Source of the DNA: Salinivibrio kushneri
Lineage (GTDB): Bacteria; Pseudomonadota; Gammaproteobacteria; Enterobacterales; Vibrionaceae
DNA: 64,000 nt
Reading direction: 5' to 3'
NCBI RefSeq assembly: GCF_005280275.1
Contig: NZ_CP040021.1
Span: forward strand, 2,381,001 to 2,445,000
How positions within the stretch are numbered: the stretch's first letter is position 1; every line of letters starts with the position of its first letter. Made by a program: the position numbers and the translations under genes. This document shows, piece by piece, positions 1 to 8,994 of the stretch. The notes beneath the pieces were generated by a model. The model saw nothing but the letters and a program-made list of their open reading frames with translations, made no database searches and was not told where the DNA came from.

Positions 1-1305
1 CGCCCAATTCGGGGCAATTTCGCGCAGTTGTGGTGAACGGAACCCAGTAGCCACGCCGCCTTTCACCACCCAGTTGCTATTGAGTTGATACACGCCGTAC
101 ACACGCGGGCTGGCGTGGTAGTCGTAGTTTTCATCATGATCAACACGTAAGCCGAGGGTCAGACTAAATGGCTCAATCACACGCCACTCATCTTCGACAA
201 ATAAAGCCGCTTGTGTATTGTCAATCTCAGTTTGGCTCGACGCTTTATTAGAGGTAAAGTCCTCTAACTTCGCTTTGTTCACTGAGCCACCAACCGTCAA
301 AGTGTGTGTTTCAAAATCGCGAATGAGACGGGTTTTAAACTCGGTGTTCTTAATCGTCATTTCACGACTTTTATTCCGGCTTTGCTCGTACTGTAAGTGT
401 GAATCTGACCAGCCCCATGTCCAATGCCCTTCATGCCCAAGGGCGATTGATTGCCGTCGATATTCATTGTTGCTGTTTTCACATTTGTTGCCTCGACACT
501 GGCTATCATCCGTGGGAACGGTTTTACCTATGTGACCATTTCGCTCTTGCGAACTCGCGCCTAAGTCCAAGGTCCACTGTTGATAATCGCTAGCATCATA
601 GGTCAACGAGGTAGAAAGACTACGTAAAGATTTGTCCTCGTAACCAGAGAGAATATCGTCTTCTTGGCGTTGAACGTTTTGGCCCGATACCGTCATCCCA
701 AGCTTATCGCTCAAGGCGCCAGAAAGGTAAAAATTGGCGCTTTGTTCGTCGCCTGATGCGCGTTTTTCTTGCAGTAAGGTGCTTAATTGCACATTGCCAT
801 GCCATTCATGTTGTTCACGACGGGTAATAATATTAATCACCCCACCGATGGCGTCAGAGCCATACAAGGTCGACATCGGCCCCCGAATCACCTCGATACG
901 TTCAATCGCTTGAAGGGGAGGTAACCAGCCTTGCTCAATGCCAGGGCCATCGCTATTCGGACGAGTCTCCCGGCTCGTCATACGCTTTCCGTCCACCAGC
1001 ATCAGGGTATACTTGGAACCCATTCCACGAATACTGATATCCTGAGTGTCACCGCCCCCTGTGACCACGACACCTGGAATACGTTTTAGGGCGTCTGTGA
1101 CGTCGCGATAATAACGATCTTCAAGTTGGTCACGGCTAATCACACTGATACTCGCTGGCGCCTTTGCCGTGGCTTGTTCAAACCCTGAGGCAGTGATCAC
1201 CATGGTTTCCGTATTTTGAGCGCCTGCTTCTGCCGCATGAATGGCACTCACAGGTATACCGGCTAATACCATCCCGATAACAACGGGACGAAGACAACTG
1301 GACAT
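1..1305 (-). CDS. irgA: TonB-dependent outer-membrane siderophore receptor, IrgA/CirA type (C-terminus beyond window)
   Basis: Only the first 435 codons are inside the window; the reading frame is open to base 1. The start at 1305 has GGAG six bases upstream; an in-frame ATG at 1317 has no ribosome site. Residues 1-24 are a signal peptide ending in AIHA. Then come a TonB box (ETMVITA) and the plug domain with RIPGVVV and the stretch SRETRPNSDGPGIEQGW, which I recognise from CirA/IrgA receptors, followed by RGPMSTLYGSDAIGGVINII and the start of the beta barrel. A cysteine pair (CRGNKC) sits in a predicted outer loop. The family imports ferric catecholate-type siderophores using TonB-ExbBD energy. 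A Fur box lies directly upstream, and the divergent neighbour is an IrgB-like activator, as in Vibrio cholerae irgA-irgB. The substrate is not determined here. Confidence 0.9.
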   Translation of the reverse strand, partial: MSSCLRPVVIGMVLAGIPVSAIHAAEAGAQNTETMVITASGFEQATAKAPASISVISRDQLEDRYYRDVTDALKRIPGVVVTGGGDTQDISIRGMGSKYTLMLVDGKRMTSRETRPNSDGPGIEQGWLPPLQAIERIEVIRGPMSTLYGSDAIGGVINIITRREQHEWHGNVQLSTLLQEKRASGDEQSANFYLSGALSDKLGMTVSGQNVQRQEDDILSGYEDKSLRSLSTSLTYDASDYQQWTLDLGASSQERNGHIGKTVPTDDSQCRGNKCENSNNEYRRQSIALGHEGHWTWGWSDSHLQYEQSRNKSREMTIKNTEFKTRLIRDFETHTLTVGGSVNKAKLEDFTSNKASSQTEIDNTQAALFVEDEWRVIEPFSLTLGLRVDHDENYDYHASPRVYGVYQLNSNWVVKGGVATGFRSPQLREIAPNWA

Positions 1306-1318
1306 AATCAACTCCATT

Positions 1319-1359
1319 TTGTGATAATAATTATCATTTGTTCGTTGAGAATTATTCAC
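1319..1359. promoter_or_regulatory. Fur box(es) between irgA and irgB
   Basis: The core at 1323-1335 is GATAATAATTATC, a perfect 6-1-6 inverted repeat matching the half-site of the Fur consensus (GATAAT). A second partial site, TGAGAATTATT, follows at 1346-1356. The location just upstream of the irgA start, and between it and irgB, suggests iron-dependent repression of the receptor and possibly of both genes. The call rests on sequence match and context. Confidence 0.8.
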
Positions 1360-1477
1360 ATGGATTCACGGACGCCTAGCCCCATAAAGGGAACATCTCG
1401 TTCCATTTATTGAACGAGGTAATTTCTCTCCTTCTGGACAGCTGATGTGACGTCTTACTGGCGTTAAAAGGAAAGTT

Positions 1478-2404
1478 ATGCAGGATTTATCTTCGATCCG
1501 TTCGTTTGCGGCTTTGTGTCATCATCAAAGCCTCACGGCAGCCGCTAAGGCATTAGGTCAACCCAAATCAACGGTGAGTCGTCGCTTAGCTCAACTTGAA
1601 GCCGACCTAGGACAACCTTTAACGCAAAGACAAGGCAATAGACTGGTCTTAACCAAAGCGGGCGCGATATTTGCGCGATACTGTCATCAAATTATTGATT
1701 TAGCAGAAAGGAGTGAAGAGGCCATACAGGATTTAAATAATCACCTTCAAGGACCGATAGAAGTGATTTGCCACCCCGGAATGATGCGCGGCTGGGCGGC
1801 TCCATTGATCAGTCGTTTTCTCGCTGAGCATCCCAAAGTGTCCATCACATTAACAAGCGAAGTCAGTGCACAACGTATTCAGTCGGCCGATCTTATCATC
1901 TGGGCAGGAGACATCATGTTACCGGTCAATTGCCGCTCATATCAGCTTGGCCACTGGCAATATGGTATTTACGCGGCACCAGACTATGTCAGCCAATATG
2001 GCCCGTTTACGCATCCTAGCCTGCTCGATGAACACCCTTGGCTCGATGTTTTTGCCCTACGTCGACAAGGGTTAACGCTTTATGACCACGACAGTACCTA
2101 CCACTTAAGCGCCATGCCTAGCCGCTTTAATTGCGATATGATAGCCATTCAATTGGATGCTATCGCCGATGGGCAGGGCGTTGGATTGCTACCGATTTGG
2201 AGCGCCACGGGTTATCAACACCATCATCCTGATAGAATTATGCGCTGCTTGCCTAACTGGGCCTCAGCACCTATTCCGTTACGTCTTTACTGCAGCGCTG
2301 GCCGCCTTCCTCTGCGTGTCGAATCACTGGTGCACTGGCTGCAAGAGGCGATTCCCTCATCATGGGGGTCAGTGAAGCCACAGCCAGTATCCCACGCGGT
2401 GTAA
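1478..2404 (+). CDS. irgB: LysR-family activator, IrgB-like
   Basis: The protein has 308 aa. The N-terminal winged helix-turn-helix (about residues 3-62) contains SLTAAAKALGQPKSTVSRRLAQLE, close to what I remember of V. cholerae IrgB. A LysR effector-binding domain follows from about residue 90, with DLIIWAGD and GVGLLPIW segments. AAAGGAA precedes the ATG at a good distance. In V. cholerae IrgB activates the divergent iron-regulated receptor gene irgA, and the same head-to-head arrangement with a shared Fur box is seen here. The signal sensed by the effector domain is unknown. The name rests on sequence resemblance plus arrangement. Confidence 0.82.
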   Translation: MQDLSSIRSFAALCHHQSLTAAAKALGQPKSTVSRRLAQLEADLGQPLTQRQGNRLVLTKAGAIFARYCHQIIDLAERSEEAIQDLNNHLQGPIEVICHPGMMRGWAAPLISRFLAEHPKVSITLTSEVSAQRIQSADLIIWAGDIMLPVNCRSYQLGHWQYGIYAAPDYVSQYGPFTHPSLLDEHPWLDVFALRRQGLTLYDHDSTYHLSAMPSRFNCDMIAIQLDAIADGQGVGLLPIWSATGYQHHHPDRIMRCLPNWASAPIPLRLYCSAGRLPLRVESLVHWLQEAIPSSWGSVKPQPVSHAV

Positions 2405-2458
2405 GCGCATCTCAGCCAATTTTGCTATACCTTAAGACACCCATATGCATCATCTGAC

Positions 2459-2486
2459 TTGCGTTTATCACAATTGCGAATAAAAT
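2459..2486 (+). promoter_or_regulatory. Predicted metK promoter
   Basis: TTGCGT at 2459-2464 (-35) is separated by 16 bases from TAAAAT at 2481-2486 (-10). The three MetJ boxes begin at the very next base, so repressor binding would cover the transcription start. The prediction is from sequence alone. Confidence 0.6.
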
Positions 2487-2510
2487 AGACGTCTAGAAGT
2501 TAAAACATCT
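2487..2510 (+). promoter_or_regulatory. Three tandem MetJ operator boxes
   Basis: Three adjacent 8-bp units, AGACGTCT, AGAAGTTA and AAACATCT, compare with the Met box consensus AGACGTCT at 8/8, 5/8 and 6/8. MetJ dimers bind such tandem boxes cooperatively with S-adenosylmethionine as co-repressor. The position just 3' of the predicted -10 and 65 bp before metK fits end-product feedback on SAM synthesis. Confidence 0.82.
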
Positions 2511-2575
2511 GAGTTGATCGGCGGTGCGCGTTAATACGTATCGTCAGTTTCCCTGATAATCAATGAGAGTGTCAC

Positions 2576-3730
2576 ATGGCTAAGCACCTGTTTACCTCAG
2601 AGTCCGTCTCTGAAGGCCATCCTGATAAAATCGCAGATCAGATTTCTGATGCTGTTTTGGATGCCATCCTTGAGCAAGACCCCAAAGCACGCGTCGCCTG
2701 CGAAACCTATGTTAAAACTGGCATGGTAATGGTAGGCGGGGAAGTGACGACCTCGGCATGGGTCGATATCGAAGAGCTTACTCGTCAAACCGTTCAAGAT
2801 ATTGGCTATATCCACTCTGATATGGGCTTTGATGCCAACTCTTGCGCGGTATTGAATACCATTGGTAAACAATCCCCAGACATCAACCAAGGGGTTGATC
2901 GCGCCGACCCGAAAGATCAGGGCGCTGGCGACCAAGGGATCATGTTCGGCTTTGCCACCAATGAGACCAATGTGCTGATGCCAGCTCCTATTACCTATTC
3001 ACACCGTTTGGTGGAGCGCCAAGCGCAAGTGCGCAAAGATGGCACCTTAGACTGGTTACGCCCAGATGCGAAAAGCCAGGTCACCTTTGCGTATGACAAC
3101 GGCAAAATTGCCGGTATTGATGCCGTCGTGCTCTCTACACAGCATTGCGACAGTATTTCAACTGAGGATCTGCGCGAGGCGGTGATGGAAGAAATCATCA
3201 AGCCTGTGTTGCCGGCGGAATGGCTGACCAAAGACACCAAGTATTTCATTAACCCAACGGGTCGGTTTGTGATTGGCGGGCCAATGGGCGATTGTGGTTT
3301 GACAGGCCGTAAGATCATTGTTGACACCTATGGCGGGGCAGCCCGTCACGGTGGCGGGGCGTTCTCAGGAAAAGATCCCTCAAAAGTGGATCGCTCTGCC
3401 GCTTACGCCGCGCGCTATGTGGCCAAAAACATTGTTGCCGCAGGCCTTGCCGACCGTTGTGAAATTCAACTGTCTTACGCGATTGGCGTCGCCGAGCCGA
3501 CGTCCATCATGGTCGAGACCTTCGGCACTGAAAAAGTCGCACCAGCGGTGATCATTAAAGCGGTACGAGAGCACTTCGACTTACGCCCTTATGGTTTGCA
3601 AGAAATGCTGGATTTGTTACAGCCTATCTATAAGCAAACGGCTGCGTATGGCCACTTTGGTCGCGACATCTTCCCTTGGGAGAAAACCGACAAAGCGGAG
3701 CTGTTGCGCGACTTTGCCAAGCTCGGGTAA
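2576..3730 (+). CDS. metK: S-adenosylmethionine synthetase
   Basis: MetK has 384 aa, the usual length for the family. It makes S-adenosylmethionine from methionine and ATP in the cytosol, releasing phosphate and pyrophosphate. Visible signatures are [17 protein letters not shown] near the N-terminus (ATP and metal binding), [10 protein letters not shown] around residue 122, and the glycine-rich [19 protein letters not shown] around residue 260, which binds phosphate and metal. The ATG is preceded by a weak GAGAG. The gene stands alone between its MetJ-controlled promoter and a strong terminator. Confidence 0.98.
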   Translation: MAKHLFTSESVSEGHPDKIADQISDAVLDAILEQDPKARVACETYVKTGMVMVGGEVTTSAWVDIEELTRQTVQDIGYIHSDMGFDANSCAVLNTIGKQSPDINQGVDRADPKDQGAGDQGIMFGFATNETNVLMPAPITYSHRLVERQAQVRKDGTLDWLRPDAKSQVTFAYDNGKIAGIDAVVLSTQHCDSISTEDLREAVMEEIIKPVLPAEWLTKDTKYFINPTGRFVIGGPMGDCGLTGRKIIVDTYGGAARHGGGAFSGKDPSKVDRSAAYAARYVAKNIVAAGLADRCEIQLSYAIGVAEPTSIMVETFGTEKVAPAVIIKAVREHFDLRPYGLQEMLDLLQPIYKQTAAYGHFGRDIFPWEKTDKAELLRDFAKLG

Positions 3731-3752
3731 CCTTAGGCGACTCAGTGCTTTT

Positions 3753-3778
3753 AAGGGAAGCCTCGGCTTCCCTTTTTT
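3753..3778 (+). terminator. Rho-independent terminator of metK
   Basis: The stem AAGGGAAGCC / GGCTTCCCTT (3753-3762 with 3765-3774) is followed by a run of T. It lies 22 bp after the metK stop. Confidence 0.9.
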
Positions 3779-3801
3779 GATCGCAGCAAGGACGACCACT
3801 T

Positions 3802-4329
3802 ATGTCTTGTGCTTATGACACCCCAGAAAAATCCGCTCATGCATTACAACAGGCAGCGCTCTCACGCGCCCAGCAATGTATTGATGTGGTTAACCAGCAA
3901 TTGGACACCCAGCTGACCTACCCCGTGGTTGGTTTTACACTGCGGGGCAAGTCGGCCGGTACTGCGCATCCAGCCCAATGGCGCGTCCGGTTTAATCCTG
4001 TTCTTTTGCAACAAGCACCCGACACCTTTTTTGACGAAGTGATCCCTCATGAAGTCTGTCATTTGGTCACCTTTGCGTTATACGGTCGGGTGAAACCGCA
4101 TGGTCCTGAGTGGCGTTCGTTGATGACCCAGGTCTTTAACGCCCCTGCCAATACCACCCACCAGCTTGATATCAGCGCCGTGCAGGGTAAAACCTTTGCT
4201 TACTACTGTGATTGCGGGCCTGTCGCCTTATCCATTCGCCGTCACAATAAAATACAACGCGGCCAAGCCATCTATCGCTGCAACCGCTGCCAACAGCCAC
4301 TAACACGCAGTGGTGAAGGATCAGAATAG
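3802..4329 (+). CDS. sprT: SprT-family zinc metalloprotease-like protein
   Basis: The protein has 175 aa. The zinc site HEVCH (within PHEVCHLVTF) lies near residue 86 and matches the HExxH motif of SprT/Spartan proteins. A C-terminal zinc ribbon follows, with CDCG and CNRC pairs about 28 residues apart. Spartan relatives cleave DNA-protein crosslinks; the bacterial SprT role is not established, so proteolysis is inferred from the motif. The position between metK and rsmE is conserved in enterobacteria and vibrios. In many relatives endA (endonuclease I) lies between sprT and rsmE, but only 98 non-coding bases are present here. Confidence 0.93.
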   Translation: MSCAYDTPEKSAHALQQAALSRAQQCIDVVNQQLDTQLTYPVVGFTLRGKSAGTAHPAQWRVRFNPVLLQQAPDTFFDEVIPHEVCHLVTFALYGRVKPHGPEWRSLMTQVFNAPANTTHQLDISAVQGKTFAYYCDCGPVALSIRRHNKIQRGQAIYRCNRCQQPLTRSGEGSE

Positions 4330-4427
4330 TTTGCTTTTTCGTCCCTCGTCCCCATAGTAGTGACAGAGCCTATCGTCCCTTTGGTCATGTTACACTGAGG
4401 GCGACTTGAACATGGAACACGAGCACA

Positions 4428-5159
4428 ATGCGAATTCCTCGAATTTATCACCCAGCACCGTTACCCGAACAAGGCACGGTGATCTTAAGCGATGAAGCGG
4501 CGAATCATCTCGGTCGCGTCCTGCGTATGCAGGCAGAGCAGCCCATTTTGCTCTTTGATGGTAGCGGCGCGCAATTTCCTGCCACACTGACACAAGTGAG
4601 TAAAAAACAGGTGTCTGCCACCATTACCGCTCGCGAATCATACAGTGTCGAGTCACCACTTGACTTTGAACTAGGCCAAGTGATTTCGCGCGGCGAAAAG
4701 ATGGAATTTACCATTCAAAAGTCGGTCGAGTTAGGCGTGAATACCATCACCCCGCTTTTTTCAGCTCGCTGCGGCGTCAAGCTCAATGCTGAGCGACTCG
4801 AGAAAAAGCGCCAACAATGGCAAAAAATCGCCATTGGCGCCTGCGAACAAAGCGGCCGTAATGTCGTCCCCACTATTAATCCGGTGATCAATCTCGATGC
4901 ATGGTGTCAGCAGACGTTTGAAGGCTTGAAGCTAAACCTGCATCCGCGTGCCTCCTACTCTATCAACACGCTTCCCGACGCGCCTCAAAAACTGCGTTTA
5001 CTGATTGGCCCGGAGGGCGGGTTATCTGATGACGAGATTGCGATGACACGCGAACACAACTTTGAAGAAATCCTATTGGGCCCACGCGTGCTGCGAACAG
5101 AAACCGCGGCACTGACTGCCATCACGGCCTTGCAGGTCCGTTTTGGCGACCTGGGTTAA
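4428..5159 (+). CDS. rsmE: 16S rRNA (uracil-1498-N3)-methyltransferase
   Basis: RsmE has 243 aa, matching the family. It methylates N3 of U1498 of 16S rRNA in the assembled 30S subunit, using SAM. The N-terminal PUA-like part contains NHLGRVLRM. The C-terminal SPOUT/trefoil-knot domain shows [14 protein letters not shown] and [15 protein letters not shown], the cofactor-binding knot. The ATG at 4428 gives the conserved beginning MRIPRIYH. It is followed after 18 bp by gshB, with which it probably forms one transcript. Confidence 0.97.
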   Translation: MRIPRIYHPAPLPEQGTVILSDEAANHLGRVLRMQAEQPILLFDGSGAQFPATLTQVSKKQVSATITARESYSVESPLDFELGQVISRGEKMEFTIQKSVELGVNTITPLFSARCGVKLNAERLEKKRQQWQKIAIGACEQSGRNVVPTINPVINLDAWCQQTFEGLKLNLHPRASYSINTLPDAPQKLRLLIGPEGGLSDDEIAMTREHNFEEILLGPRVLRTETAALTAITALQVRFGDLG

Positions 5160-5177
5160 CTGGCAAGCAGGAGAAAA

Positions 5178-6122
5178 ATGATGAAAATAGGTATAGTGAT
5201 GGATCCCATTGAAGCCATCAGTGTGAAAAAAGACTCCACGTTTGCCATGATGCTGGCAGCACAAAAGCGCGGCTGGGACCTGCATTACATTCAGATGGAT
5301 GACATGTCGATGCAGCAAGGTGACCCTTATGCCCGCACTCACAGCGTCACCGTGATGGATAACCCAGAACAGTGGTATCAAATCAAGCAAACGCAAACTC
5401 TCGCGCTACGGGAATTTGATGCCATTTTGATGCGCAAAGATCCGCCGTTTGATACCGAGTACATTTACGCGACTTACATGCTCGAACGCGCTGAGCAGGC
5501 CGGTGTGTTGATTGTGAATAAGCCACAGAGCCTACGCGACTGCAATGAAAAGCTGTACACGGCTTGGTTCCCAGAGCACACGCCCACCACCTTGGTCACT
5601 CGCCGCGCTGACGAAATCCGGGCGTTCCAAGCACAACATGGTGACGTGATTTTAAAGCCGCTTGATGGCATGGGCGGCGCCTCGATTTTCCGAGTGAAAC
5701 AAGGCGACCCCAACTTGGGTGTGATCATCGAAACCCTTACCGAACATGGTCAACGTTTTTGCATGGCGCAAACCTTTGTGCCCGATATCAGCAACGGCGA
5801 TAAGCGAATTTTGGTTGTTGATGGAGAGCCCGTGCCTTATTGCTTAGCGCGGATCCCCGCTGAGGGTGAAACCCGTGGCAACTTAGCGGCAGGCGGTCGC
5901 GGCGAAGCACGTCCTCTGTCAGAGACTGACTGGGCCATCGCGCGCGCCATAGCCCCTACCCTCAAAGAAAAGGGGTTAATCTTTGTTGGCCTCGACGTGA
6001 TAGGCGACAAATTAACGGAAATCAATGTCACCAGTCCAACCTGTATTCGCGAGATTGATGCCGCGTATGACATTTCTATTGGTGACATGTTAATGGAGGC
6101 GATTGCTAGACGCTGCGCCTAA
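5178..6122 (+). CDS. gshB: Glutathione synthetase
   Basis: GshB has 314 aa (E. coli 315). It joins gamma-glutamylcysteine and glycine using ATP, the last step of glutathione synthesis. The protein opens with GIVMDPI, then has the ATP-grasp region with NKPQSLRDCNEKL, LKPLDGMGGASIFR (around residue 157) and the C-terminal EINVTSPTCIREID metal/ATP site. Two adjacent ATG codons (5178 and 5181) are possible; AGGAG spacing slightly favours 5181. A GC-rich hairpin follows the stop codon. Confidence 0.97.
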   Translation: MMKIGIVMDPIEAISVKKDSTFAMMLAAQKRGWDLHYIQMDDMSMQQGDPYARTHSVTVMDNPEQWYQIKQTQTLALREFDAILMRKDPPFDTEYIYATYMLERAEQAGVLIVNKPQSLRDCNEKLYTAWFPEHTPTTLVTRRADEIRAFQAQHGDVILKPLDGMGGASIFRVKQGDPNLGVIIETLTEHGQRFCMAQTFVPDISNGDKRILVVDGEPVPYCLARIPAEGETRGNLAAGGRGEARPLSETDWAIARAIAPTLKEKGLIFVGLDVIGDKLTEINVTSPTCIREIDAAYDISIGDMLMEAIARRCA

Positions 6123-6127
6123 GAAAA

Positions 6128-6148
6128 GAAGGCGCTCTCTGCGCCTTC
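6128..6148 (+). other. Intercistronic hairpin after gshB
   Basis: The stem GAAGGCGC / GCGCCTTC (6128-6135 with 6141-6148) has a five-base loop. No T-run follows, so it is more likely an mRNA-stabilising or attenuating hairpin than a full terminator before yqgE. Confidence 0.5.
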
Positions 6149-6210
6149 ATTATCTAAAACATCAATTTTCGCGCATACTCGAAGTACGCGCCCCCACAGG
6201 AGACGGCGAT

Positions 6211-6777
6211 ATGGATCTGAAAAATCATTTTTTAATCGCGATGCCCAGTATGGCTGATAGCCGTTTTCATCATGGCGTTATTTATGTGTGTGAGCACAGC
6301 CATGACGGGGCAATGGGGCTGATGATTAACCACCCGATCAACTTATCAGTGGGAAAAATGCTGGATCAAATTGAGGTCGAGCGACAACTGCCCTTGTCGA
6401 CTACCACAGAGAGCCTATCTCAACCCGTCCTTTTTGGTGGCCCGGTCTCTGAGGACAGAGGCTTTGTGCTGCACCCTGCAACCTGTGAGTACGGCACCAG
6501 TATTCCGCTGTCTGATCAGCTATCGGTCACCACCTCCAAAGACATTCTCTCGATTCTCGGCACCGAGCAACAGCCAGAGCAATTTCTGGTCGCGCTGGGC
6601 TATGCCGGCTGGGAGCCGGGCCAGCTTGAGCAGGAATTGGCCGACAATAGCTGGCTGACACTCGAAGCCGACCCCAAGGTCATTTTTGATACCCCCGTTC
6701 ACCAACGTTGGCAAAAAGCGCTCGATCAGCTCGGTATCGACGCGGCAAACCTTTCTTCACAAGTAGGACATGCATGA
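6211..6777 (+). CDS. yqgE: YqgE/AlgH family protein
   Basis: The protein has 188 aa. The start at 6211 has AGGAG upstream and gives the family opening [14 protein letters not shown]. Longer in-frame starts would lie inside gshB and are not needed. The conserved features are [18 protein letters not shown] and [14 protein letters not shown]. The family (UPF0301/DUF179, AlgH) has no settled biochemical role; the name AlgH comes from an alginate regulator in Pseudomonas. It sits in the conserved gshB-yqgE-ruvX order and its last four bases overlap the ruvX start (ATGA). Confidence 0.95.
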   Translation: MDLKNHFLIAMPSMADSRFHHGVIYVCEHSHDGAMGLMINHPINLSVGKMLDQIEVERQLPLSTTTESLSQPVLFGGPVSEDRGFVLHPATCEYGTSIPLSDQLSVTTSKDILSILGTEQQPEQFLVALGYAGWEPGQLEQELADNSWLTLEADPKVIFDTPVHQRWQKALDQLGIDAANLSSQVGHA

Positions 6778-7202
6778 ACGCACAGACCATTATTGGATTT
6801 GATTACGGCGTCAAGAGCATTGGCGTCGCCATCGGCCAATCACTAACCGGCACCGCTCGCCCTTTGTGCGCCTTAAAAGCGAGAGACGGGATCCCAAACT
6901 GGGATGATATCGAAGCCATACTCAAAGACTGGCAACCCGATTATCTGGTGGTGGGCTTGCCGCTCGACTTAAACGGTCAACCGTTAGAGACCATCACACC
7001 GAGAGCAAAGAAATTTGCCAACCGCCTGCACGGGCGTTTCGGCTACCCCGTCGAGCTGCACGATGAACGCCTGTCTACCCGTGAAGCGCGTGCGGATCTT
7101 TTTGCTCGTGGTGGTTATAAAGCCCTAGGCAAAGGCGCCGTCGACGCCCAATCTGCGGTGGTGATTATCGAAAGCTGGTTCGAGCGTCAGTACACAGATT
7201 AA
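6774..7202 (+). CDS. ruvX: RuvX/YqgF family Holliday-junction resolvase-like nuclease (pre-16S rRNA processing)
   Basis: The protein has 142 aa. The start is the ATGA overlap with yqgE at 6774, giving [19 protein letters not shown]; the first acidic residue of the RNase H-like site is in GFDYG. Also visible are [19 protein letters not shown] and [12 protein letters not shown] (C-terminal acid). E. coli YqgF has been shown to take part in processing the 5' end of 16S rRNA; fold-based resolvase activity was the earlier assignment. Its 3' end overlaps the convergent pilT by four bases. Confidence 0.95.
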   Translation: MNAQTIIGFDYGVKSIGVAIGQSLTGTARPLCALKARDGIPNWDDIEAILKDWQPDYLVVGLPLDLNGQPLETITPRAKKFANRLHGRFGYPVELHDERLSTREARADLFARGGYKALGKGAVDAQSAVVIIESWFERQYTD

Positions 7203-8215
7203 CTGGGCGAGATCGCCGCCTGCGGTGCAATCACCCCTTGCTTCTCGAGCTGGGCCATCGCTTGCGCCATCGTCTGCATACCATGCACGGTACCGGTTTG
7301 CATCATGGAGGCGATTTGCGCCACTCTATCCTCTCGGATCAAGTTACAAACCGCTGATGTCACCGTCATAATTTCATAAGCAGCAACACGCTGACCTTGG
7401 GTGCTTTTGACCAGTTGTTGAGAAATCACCGCCCGCAGTGAGGACGACAGCATCGAGCGCACCAAGGGCTTATCGCTGCCGGGAAATACATCAATGATAC
7501 GATCGACACTTTTCGCTGCGCTAGCGGTGTGCAAGGTCGCAAACACCAAGTGCCCGGTCTCTGCCGCGGTTAACGCTAGACGGATGGTTTCTAAGTCACG
7601 TAGCTCGCCCACTAATATCACATCTGGGTCTTCACGCAGCGCTGAGCGCAAGGCTTGCTGAAAAGACTGCGTATCACGCTTGACCTCGCGCTGGTTCACC
7701 AAGCTTTGCTCGGACGGATGGATAAATTCAATCGGATCTTCGATAGTCAGAATATGCTTTTGTTGGTGATGGTTAATCTGCGCAATCATCGCCGCCAGTG
7801 TGGTCGACTTCCCCGAGCCTGTCGGCCCAGTCACCAACACCAACCCTTGATGTAGCAAAGCCAGCTCACTGAAAAGTGGCGGCGCGGATAAATCCTCTAG
7901 CCTTGGTACGGCGGTGGGCACCACACGAAAGACCGCCGCACAACCATGTAGCTGGTGGAACGCATTGACGCGAAAACGCGCCACCGAGTTTAGTTCAAAG
8001 GAAAAGTCGACTTCCCATGTGTTGTCAAAAACATGCTGCTGCTCAGGGCCCATCACTGCCAGTACCAGTTCCCGCACGGCTTGGTGGCTCAGCGGTGGCA
8101 GACTAAGCTTGCGCATATCGCCATCTACCCGCACCATAGGCGACACCCCCGCAGAAAGATGTAGATCTGACGCGCGATGCTTTACACTAAACGCAAGTAG
8201 CTCATTAATATCCAT
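7199..8215 (-). CDS. pilT: Type IV pilus retraction ATPase PilT
   Basis: The protein has 338 aa. It is the hexameric cytoplasmic motor that disassembles type IV pili, driving twitching and DNA uptake. Visible are the N-terminal ASDLHLS box, Walker [11 protein letters not shown] (about residue 130), the Asp box TIEDPIEF, Walker [16 protein letters not shown], and the HLVFATLHT His box. The C-terminal conserved helix is shortened or divergent: the AIRNLIRE-like segment reads [12 protein letters not shown]. The neighbour yggS is divergent with a 23-bp gap, a typical gammaproteobacterial pairing. No other pilus gene is present here. Confidence 0.96.
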   Translation of the reverse strand: MDINELLAFSVKHRASDLHLSAGVSPMVRVDGDMRKLSLPPLSHQAVRELVLAVMGPEQQHVFDNTWEVDFSFELNSVARFRVNAFHQLHGCAAVFRVVPTAVPRLEDLSAPPLFSELALLHQGLVLVTGPTGSGKSTTLAAMIAQINHHQQKHILTIEDPIEFIHPSEQSLVNQREVKRDTQSFQQALRSALREDPDVILVGELRDLETIRLALTAAETGHLVFATLHTASAAKSVDRIIDVFPGSDKPLVRSMLSSSLRAVISQQLVKSTQGQRVAAYEIMTVTSAVCNLIREDRVAQIASMMQTGTVHGMQTMAQAMAQLEKQGVIAPQAAISPS

Positions 8216-8238
8216 TCATTTTCCTTGCAGAATCCGGT

Positions 8239-8940
8239 ATGTGTCATATTAAGAACAATATTCAACAGGTCAGGGAACAGATAGACCACGCAAGCCAAAA
8301 ATGCGGCCGACTCGCCGACTCCGTGCAATTAATTGCAGTCAGCAAAACCAAGCCTATCGAGGCGATCGCAGATGCCATCGCCGCGGGGCAACGGGCGTTT
8401 GGGGAAAATTACGTGCAAGAAGGGGTGGAAAAGGTCGAGTATTTTGCCGAGCATCCCCCCGCGGCACCGATCGAATGGCACTTTATTGGTCCCATTCAGT
8501 CCAATAAAACACGGTTAATTGCAGAGCACTTTGACTGGGTGCATTCTGTCGATCGGTTGAAGATTGCTAAACGCCTGAGCGAGCAGCGTCCGACCCATTT
8601 ACCGCCGCTCAATGTCCTGGTACAAGTCAATACCAGTGGCGAGGCATCAAAGTCGGGCTTATCCGTGGATAACGCCATCGCCCTCATTGAAGATATCCGA
8701 GCCCTACCCGGCCTGAATGTCAGAGGATTGATGTCTATTCCACAGCCTGAGACGGACTATCAGCGACAATGCGCCGCGTTTGAACCTTTATCCAATGCGT
8801 TTCATGCGCTCAGTGAGCAGACGCCCGATATCGATACCTTATCGATGGGCATGAGTGGTGACATGGAAGCGGCGATTGCGTGTGGTAGCACCATGGTGCG
8901 TGTCGGCACCGCAATTTTTGGCGCGCGAGACTATCGCTAA
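8239..8940 (+). CDS. yggS: YggS-family PLP homeostasis protein
   Basis: The protein has 233 aa. It has a TIM-barrel fold that binds pyridoxal 5'-phosphate but has no known catalytic activity; relatives (PLPBP/PipY) buffer PLP and affect amino-acid balance. The PLP lysine is in LIAVSKTKP (around residue 36). Other signatures are FGENYVQE, WHFIGPIQSNKT, VLVQVNTSGEASKSG, GLMSIPQP and LSMGMSGDMEAAI. It is followed by proC in the conserved order. Confidence 0.96.
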   Translation: MCHIKNNIQQVREQIDHASQKCGRLADSVQLIAVSKTKPIEAIADAIAAGQRAFGENYVQEGVEKVEYFAEHPPAAPIEWHFIGPIQSNKTRLIAEHFDWVHSVDRLKIAKRLSEQRPTHLPPLNVLVQVNTSGEASKSGLSVDNAIALIEDIRALPGLNVRGLMSIPQPETDYQRQCAAFEPLSNAFHALSEQTPDIDTLSMGMSGDMEAAIACGSTMVRVGTAIFGARDYR

Positions 8941-8994
8941 CAAAGCGGTCGTGATAAACCCCAAATAATGACGAGAACAACAGGAACGCTTTTC

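Noticed and set aside
218-593. Two open frames on the plus strand within the receptor gene
   Set aside because: They lie antisense to irgA, whose frame is continuous and rich in family motifs.
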